From an uncultured Flavobacteriaceae bacterium (GTDB lineage Bacteria > Bacteroidota > Bacteroidia > Flavobacteriales > Flavobacteriaceae): a stretch of DNA of 64,000 nt. The stretch spans positions 532,778 to 596,777 of the forward strand of contig CANMSI010000004.1 in the NCBI GenBank assembly GCA_947500575.1, given 5' to 3'. Positions 59,933 through 64,000 of the stretch are shown here, piece by piece (positions within the stretch are counted from its first letter, which is position 1; each line of letters opens with the position of its first letter). Under the pieces are notes generated by a model. It was given only the letters and a program-made list of their open reading frames with translations, ran no database searches and was not told where the DNA came from. The position numbers and the translations under genes are program-made.

Positions 59933-61588
59933 ATGAATAAACATCTATTCGTTTCATTTATAATGTCCATCACTTTGCTTTCTTGCCAAAATGATAGTAT
60001 AAAGGCTGATCTTGTTATTACCAATGCGAAAATTTGGACAGGAAATATAGATGCGAATATTGCAGAAGCCATTGCTGTTAAAGGAGATTCTATTTTGGCC
60101 GTTGGCTCATTCAATGACATCACGAGATTTAAAGGATCAGAAACAAAAACAATTGATGCTCTAGGAAATTTTATTACCCCAGGATTTATAGATACCCATG
60201 TGCATTTACTAATGGGTGGAAATAGCCTCTTAAATGTTCAACTAAGGGATGCCAAAACCAAGGACGATTTTATTGAACGGATCGCCTCGTTTTCGAAAAG
60301 TTTAAAACCCAATCAGTGGATTGTGGAAGGAAATTGGGATCATACGCTCTGGGGCGGAGAACTTCCCACAAAAGAATGGATTGACAGGTTTACAGTAGAA
60401 AATCCGGTTGCCATTTATAGAATGGATGGACATATGATCTTAGCCAATTCCGCAGCGCTAAAAATTGCTGGAATAGATAAAAATACTGCTGATATAAAAA
60501 ATGGAGAAATCGTAAGAAATTCCGATGGAATACCTACTGGTATTCTAAAAAGTGAAGCAATGTATTTAGTATTAAACAAAATCCCTTCTCTTACGAACAT
60601 AGAAAAAAGAAATGCCATTAAAGCTGCTCAGGATTATTTGCTTTCTCAAGGAGTAACAACAATTCACGATGTAGATAGTCTTGGAGGTTTTGAGGTTTTA
60701 AGAAAAATGTATTCGGACAATGAACTCAGATTACGGGTCTACTCTGCCGATCAACTAAATAAATGGAAAGCTGTTTCCAAAAAAGAAAAATTAAGTAGTA
60801 AATGGTTAAAAAATGGTCTTCTTAAAGGTTTTGTTGATGGTTCGCTTGGATCGCATTCCGCGGCATTTAATGAAGCATACACAGACACCCCTGATGATCG
60901 CGGAATTTTAACAGCTAATGCTGATAGCTTGCTCACTTGGATCTCCAATGCTGATGCTAAAAACCTTCAGGTTACAGTTCATGCTATCGGAGACAGGGCC
61001 AATAATTCCTTGTTAGACATCTATGAAGATGTAACAAGAAATAATGGCAATAAAGATCGTAGATTCAGAATTGAGCATGCACAGCATTTGGATATAAACG
61101 ATTTGAATCGTTTTTCCAGTTTAGATGTAATTGCAAGCATGCAACCTTACCATGCCATTGATGACGGGAGATGGGCAGAAGAGTTAATTGGTCCAAATAG
61201 AATTAAGACCACTTACGCTTTTAAATCCTTATTAGACAATAATGCAACCTTAGTATTTGGTAGTGATTGGCCTGTTGCTCCTGCCTCCCCTCTTGATGGT
61301 ATTTATGCAGCTGTAACACGCCGAACTTTAGACGATCAAAATCCCGACGGTTGGGTTCCAGAGCAAAAAATATCTCTAGAACAAGCCCTAATAGCATATA
61401 CCAAAAATGCAGCTTATAGTTCTTTTGATGAAAAAATAAAAGGAACATTGGAAAAAGGCAAACTGGCAGATTTTGTTATTTTAAGCAAGGATTTGACTAC
61501 GCTAGAACCGGAAAAAATAAAAGATGTATTGGTTCTACATACATATGTTGGAGGAAAGAAGGTTTTCAGTAGAAGATTAGAATACTAA
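59933..61588 (+). CDS. Amidohydrolase family lipoprotein (YtcJ-like)
   Basis: Metal-dependent amidohydrolase of 551 residues. The ATG at 59933 gives a lipoprotein signal (FVSFIMSITLLSCQND, Cys at about 17). A beta domain with DLVITNAKIWTGNIDANIAEAIAVKGDSI precedes the first metal motif GFIDTHVHLLMGG. The barrel contains VDGSLGSHSAAF, TVHAIGDRANNS, RIEHAQHL and FGSDWPVAPASPLDGIYAAV, and ends with the urease-like GTLEKGKLADFVILSKD. These are features of the YtcJ subgroup. The substrate is unknown. An upstream extension from 59837 is not needed. It may share a transcript with the lipoprotein at 61735. Confidence 0.9.
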   Translation: MNKHLFVSFIMSITLLSCQNDSIKADLVITNAKIWTGNIDANIAEAIAVKGDSILAVGSFNDITRFKGSETKTIDALGNFITPGFIDTHVHLLMGGNSLLNVQLRDAKTKDDFIERIASFSKSLKPNQWIVEGNWDHTLWGGELPTKEWIDRFTVENPVAIYRMDGHMILANSAALKIAGIDKNTADIKNGEIVRNSDGIPTGILKSEAMYLVLNKIPSLTNIEKRNAIKAAQDYLLSQGVTTIHDVDSLGGFEVLRKMYSDNELRLRVYSADQLNKWKAVSKKEKLSSKWLKNGLLKGFVDGSLGSHSAAFNEAYTDTPDDRGILTANADSLLTWISNADAKNLQVTVHAIGDRANNSLLDIYEDVTRNNGNKDRRFRIEHAQHLDINDLNRFSSLDVIASMQPYHAIDDGRWAEELIGPNRIKTTYAFKSLLDNNATLVFGSDWPVAPASPLDGIYAAVTRRTLDDQNPDGWVPEQKISLEQALIAYTKNAAYSSFDEKIKGTLEKGKLADFVILSKDLTTLEPEKIKDVLVLHTYVGGKKVFSRRLEY

Positions 61589-61734
61589 CTAAACTCAATA
61601 CCTTGGATATCTTAGCTTTACTTAGATTGAGCGAATCATATTTCCTATTTTTATTTCAATCTGCTTTCTAAATTGAAATTGAAGCTTAATTGTTAACAAA
61701 CACGTATATAATTCATCAAAAAAGAACAATCATC

Positions 61735-62373
61735 ATGAAAAACAAAACTTTAATTACAACAGGAATTGCGTTATTAGTGCTATGTACTTCCTGTTCTCAA
61801 AGCACAATTGACTTAAGTATTGATAATTTAACAATTGTAAACAGAACAGTGGTTCCTTCCAAGGAAAATGTAAAAAACACCTTACTATTAAATAATAAGA
61901 TTGGAGATGGAATGGCGATTATCAAAAATGAACGTTTTGATACAGGAACTATAGAATTAGAATTAAAGGGAGAGGATATTCCTGGAAAAAGCTTTGTTGG
62001 GATTGCTTTTAATATTCAAAATGATTCGACCTATGAAGCCATCTACTTTAGAGCATTCAATTTTAAAGCCAACGAATTAATAAGAAGGCAGCATTCCGTG
62101 CAATATATAAGTCATCCTAAGCATACCTGGAGGTATTTAAGAACCAATAGCGAAGGAATTTACGAAGCGGAATATATAGATGCCCCTTCGCCTGATGAAT
62201 GGTTTGGCATTACGATAAAGGTTGACATGGACAAGGTATATGTATATGATAAAGCTTCAAATAAGCCATTACTGAGCGTAAAAAGACTAGAGCATCAGGT
62301 TTCGGATAAGATTGGGCTTTGGACGGGTTATGATTCAAAAGGAGCTTTTAGAAACCTTCGGTTATTGAAATAA
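61735..62373 (+). CDS. Hypothetical lipoprotein with jelly-roll-like domain
   Basis: Lipoprotein of 212 residues from the ATG at 61735 (signal ITTGIALLVLCTSCSQ; Cys at about 19). The mature part resembles the concanavalin-A-like or DUF1080-type jelly roll: ERFDTGTIELELKGEDIPGKSFVGIAFNIQNDSTYEAIYFRAF, and at the end VSDKIGLWTGYDSKGAFRNLRLLK. Such domains bind carbohydrates or are glycosidase relatives, but no catalytic residues can be named. It lies 146 bases after the amidohydrolase gene. Confidence 0.75.
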   Translation: MKNKTLITTGIALLVLCTSCSQSTIDLSIDNLTIVNRTVVPSKENVKNTLLLNNKIGDGMAIIKNERFDTGTIELELKGEDIPGKSFVGIAFNIQNDSTYEAIYFRAFNFKANELIRRQHSVQYISHPKHTWRYLRTNSEGIYEAEYIDAPSPDEWFGITIKVDMDKVYVYDKASNKPLLSVKRLEHQVSDKIGLWTGYDSKGAFRNLRLLK

Positions 62374-62422
62374 AAACGATTTGATGGTAGCATATAGAAA
62401 GCCACACCACCAAAGAAACAAA

Positions 62423-62449
62423 AAGCAAGCTATGTTTAATTGCTTGCTT
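62423..62449 (+). terminator. Hairpin after the jelly-roll lipoprotein gene
   Basis: AAGCAAGC (62423-62430) pairs perfectly with GCTTGCTT (62442-62449), 11-base loop. The T tract is weak (CATTTT), so terminator activity is plausible but not certain. Confidence 0.5.
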
Positions 62450-62477
62450 CATTTTCAACTTTTGTTAACTTCTTTGT

Positions 62478-62535
62478 AACCCTAGAGGGTTTAGAACCTT
62501 GTGTTCAACCATCTGACGTTCCATCGATGATGGTT
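62478..62535. repeat. Cluster of short inverted repeats near the recombinase
   Basis: AACCCT/AGGGTT with a 2-base spacer (62478-62491) is followed by AACCATC (62507-62513) and GATGGTT (62529-62535); a nested CCATC/GATGG lies inside. The stretch is between the last plus-strand lipoprotein and the Zn-ribbon/recombinase pair. It could be a recombination site or simply transcript ends. Confidence 0.35.
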
Positions 62536-62611
62536 AAATTTTAATCAAACGAACCGAATTGAACACCTGATTTTAATTTCATGCGACGCATGTAGTTAAT
62601 TGTAAATACAA

Positions 62612-63001
62612 TTACATAAATTTTCCTTTCATATAATCTTGCCAGATAACCAGGACGTATTTCTCTTTATCATTCTCTATTCTTTTTAGAAAACCATATT
62701 CGAAAACGAACCAATACACATCCCCTTTTTTGTTCCTCCAGAAATGGGTAAAAAAGTTAGGATTGAAACCTAAATTCAGTAAGCGTTCGCATCTTACGGT
62801 TACCTTCCCTCCTTTGTTATATTCTTTTAGTATCCTTCGGTTCAACCTAAGTTGGTTGTCAACCTTGTTGTAAAATCGTTCAGGGTTTTCTTTCGTTTTT
62901 TTATATTGGTAAGCACTTTTGCAATGAAGATCGCAATACTTCTTATCAGTTCTTCCGGAGAGTTGTTTTCCACAGTACAAACATTGTGCTTGTATCCTCA
63001 T
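62612..63001 (-). CDS. Zn-ribbon small protein next to the recombinase
   Basis: Protein of 129 residues with a Zn-ribbon-like start: C7-L-Y-C10 and C23-D-L-H-C27 (QCLYCGKQLSGRTDKKYCDLHC). The remainder is basic and aromatic (FNPNFFTHFWRNKKGDVYWFVFEYGFLKRIENDKEKYVLVIWQDYMKG). The first half has nucleic-acid-binding character. It is divergent from the tyrosine recombinase 96 bases away, and short inverted repeats lie on both sides. No family name was recognised. Confidence 0.75.
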   Translation of the reverse strand: MRIQAQCLYCGKQLSGRTDKKYCDLHCKSAYQYKKTKENPERFYNKVDNQLRLNRRILKEYNKGGKVTVRCERLLNLGFNPNFFTHFWRNKKGDVYWFVFEYGFLKRIENDKEKYVLVIWQDYMKGKFM

Positions 63002-63027
63002 AACTATGTATTTAAACGAATGTATAT

Positions 63028-63042
63028 GCGAACATTATTCGC
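63028..63042. repeat. Small inverted repeat in the recombinase promoter region
   Basis: GCGAA (63028-63032) and TTCGC (63038-63042) flank a 5-base spacer, with AATGT (63019-63023) and ACATT (63032-63036) overlapping. It lies between the divergent Zn-ribbon and recombinase genes and could be a regulator or recombinase site. Confidence 0.3.
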
Positions 63043-63097
63043 TTAAGATACGATTAATTTATTTTTATTGATGACATTGCACCAAAACAACTTAATT

Positions 63098-64000
63098 ATG
63101 GAAAAACCTAAAATTACCTTTTCCACTGCCTACCATAAAAAGGAACAGGTTCTTCTGATTGGTTTTCGGTACAACCAAGAATTAAAGGAATATTTAAAAC
63201 TTTTTTCCGGAATTCGCTGGAGTACTACTCTAAGAAGTTTTTATCTCCCATTTAATAAAAAAACAACCAATTCATTGTACTTATATCTAAGAACCAAGAA
63301 CTACTATATTGATTACACTGCCCTAAAAACAGCGCAAGAAAAGAATTCGAATGCTAAAAAAAGTAAAAAAATAGCTATTGGAAATGAGATTTCTATTGAT
63401 GTGCAGAACCATATAGGTAATTTTAAAAAATGGATGGCTCAAAAGCGTTATAGCGAAAACACTATTCATACGTATATAAGCATGTTACAATTGTTCTTTC
63501 GCTATCAACACCCAAAAAAGCACGAGGAGATTAACCAAACAGACATTCTTCGCTTTAATACAGATTATATTTTGGCTAACGGGTTTTCGTATACCTACCA
63601 GAACCAGATGGTAAATGCAATTAAGCTTTTTTACAAACAACAGGACAGTACCAATCTATCATTGGATAATATAGAACGTCCTAAAAAATCTAAAAAACTA
63701 CCCCAGGTTCTTAGTATTGATGAAGTAAAACGGATATTGATTCATACATCCAACCTTAAGCATAAAACCTTACTAAGCCTATTATATGCATGCGGATTAA
63801 GGATTGGTGAGGCACTAAAACTAAAAATAAAAGACATTGATGAAGGAAGAGGGTTTATGCATATTCAATCTGCCAAAGGAGCTAAAGATAGGTATGTCCC
63901 TATACCTAAGCAGATGATCTTAGTATTGCGGCAATATATAAAGGCCTATAATCCTAGGTTTTATGTTTTTGAAGGGCAGAATGGAGGAATGTATACCGCC
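63098..64000 (+). CDS. Tyrosine recombinase/integrase (C-terminus beyond window)
   Basis: Site-specific tyrosine recombinase, open to the right edge; 301 codons are visible from the ATG at 63098. Residues about 1-100 are an extra N-terminal domain (MEKPKITFSTAYHKKEQVLL, RWSTTLRSFYLPFNKK). A SAM-like core-binding domain follows (FKKWMAQKRYSENTIHTYIS), then the catalytic domain with the first Arg box LLYACGLRIGEALKLKIKD and the beta-hairpin Lys of SAKGAKDRYVPIP. The HxxR and Tyr motifs are beyond the window. It may move or invert the neighbouring DNA. Confidence 0.92.
   Translation, partial: MEKPKITFSTAYHKKEQVLLIGFRYNQELKEYLKLFSGIRWSTTLRSFYLPFNKKTTNSLYLYLRTKNYYIDYTALKTAQEKNSNAKKSKKIAIGNEISIDVQNHIGNFKKWMAQKRYSENTIHTYISMLQLFFRYQHPKKHEEINQTDILRFNTDYILANGFSYTYQNQMVNAIKLFYKQQDSTNLSLDNIERPKKSKKLPQVLSIDEVKRILIHTSNLKHKTLLSLLYACGLRIGEALKLKIKDIDEGRGFMHIQSAKGAKDRYVPIPKQMILVLRQYIKAYNPRFYVFEGQNGGMYTA

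Noticed and set aside
62503-62539. attC-like site (GTTCAAC ... GTTAAAT)
   Set aside because: The ends fit the RYYYAAC and GTTRRRY integron consensus, but the span is only 37 bases, arm pairing is imperfect, and no cassette array is visible.
1-64000. tRNA, rRNA, CRISPR array, insertion sequence or plasmid origin
   Set aside because: I read the intergenic regions for cloverleaf, direct-repeat and transposase patterns and saw none; a tRNAscan or CRISPR search would settle this.

Overview
The window is AT-rich chromosomal DNA from a member of the Bacteroidota, almost certainly family Flavobacteriaceae. The evidence is the gene set and order (menG-porT-TrmH-tamL-fbaA-accD-rpsO-pnp, a short rpoD of 287 residues), many lipoproteins, GLPGLI and outer-membrane beta-barrel proteins, lack of clear Shine-Dalgarno sites, and TAnnTTTG-type -7 promoter elements. 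No rRNA, tRNA, CRISPR array or insertion sequence was seen. Genus and species cannot be fixed from the sequence alone.

Layout. 1-16.6 kb is mostly core: menaquinone methylation (menG), type IX secretion (porT), outer-membrane biogenesis (tamL), glycolysis (fbaA), fatty acid synthesis (accD), S15 and PNPase with clear terminators, an ECF sigma factor with an envelope-spanning Dma-type anti-sigma protein, rpoD, trmL and rpe. 16.6-21.8 kb holds a YpdA-like flavoprotein and a TPR histidine kinase/LuxR response regulator pair. That pair is flanked by two lipoprotein promoters carrying the same palindrome at identical spacing. 21.9-25.0 kb is a small redox cluster (SDR, AhpD-like, flavin amine oxidase-like, AraC). 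25.0-27.7 kb holds a thioester-reductase-like SDR divergent from a Crp/Fnr regulator plus a Pycsar-effector-like (PycTM/DUF5706) membrane protein. 27.7-31.9 kb is a tightly packed six-gene minus-strand operon: LysE exporter, DinB, NRDE/TANGO2, ATP-grasp, beta-barrel, HExxH peptidase.

The most unusual locus is 32.86-38.79 kb. Seven co-directional genes encode a flavodoxin-like enzyme, an unknown protein, a Rieske domain fused to a pyruvate-oxidase-like ThDP enzyme, two small membrane proteins, a ferric-reductase-like haem b membrane domain fused to a second Rieske domain, and a membrane-anchored protein with a Cys-rich motif. I infer a transmembrane electron-transfer system fed by 2-oxoacid oxidation. 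I know of no described pathway with this composition.

38.9-48.6 kb carries an Na+/H+ antiporter, envelope proteins, a small YHS/SPW/SnoaL cluster, an AraC regulator with two complete HTH modules, and a GLPGLI protein with its outer-membrane partner. 48.8-62.4 kb is an accessory stretch of mostly single genes: VOC proteins, a group II PLP decarboxylase, AraC and MarR regulators, a deacylase, an ankyrin-PD40 protein, a sterol desaturase family enzyme, an S41 peptidase and an amidohydrolase. The window ends in a Zn-ribbon protein and a divergent tyrosine recombinase cut by the right edge, which suggests the edge of a mobile or rearranging region.
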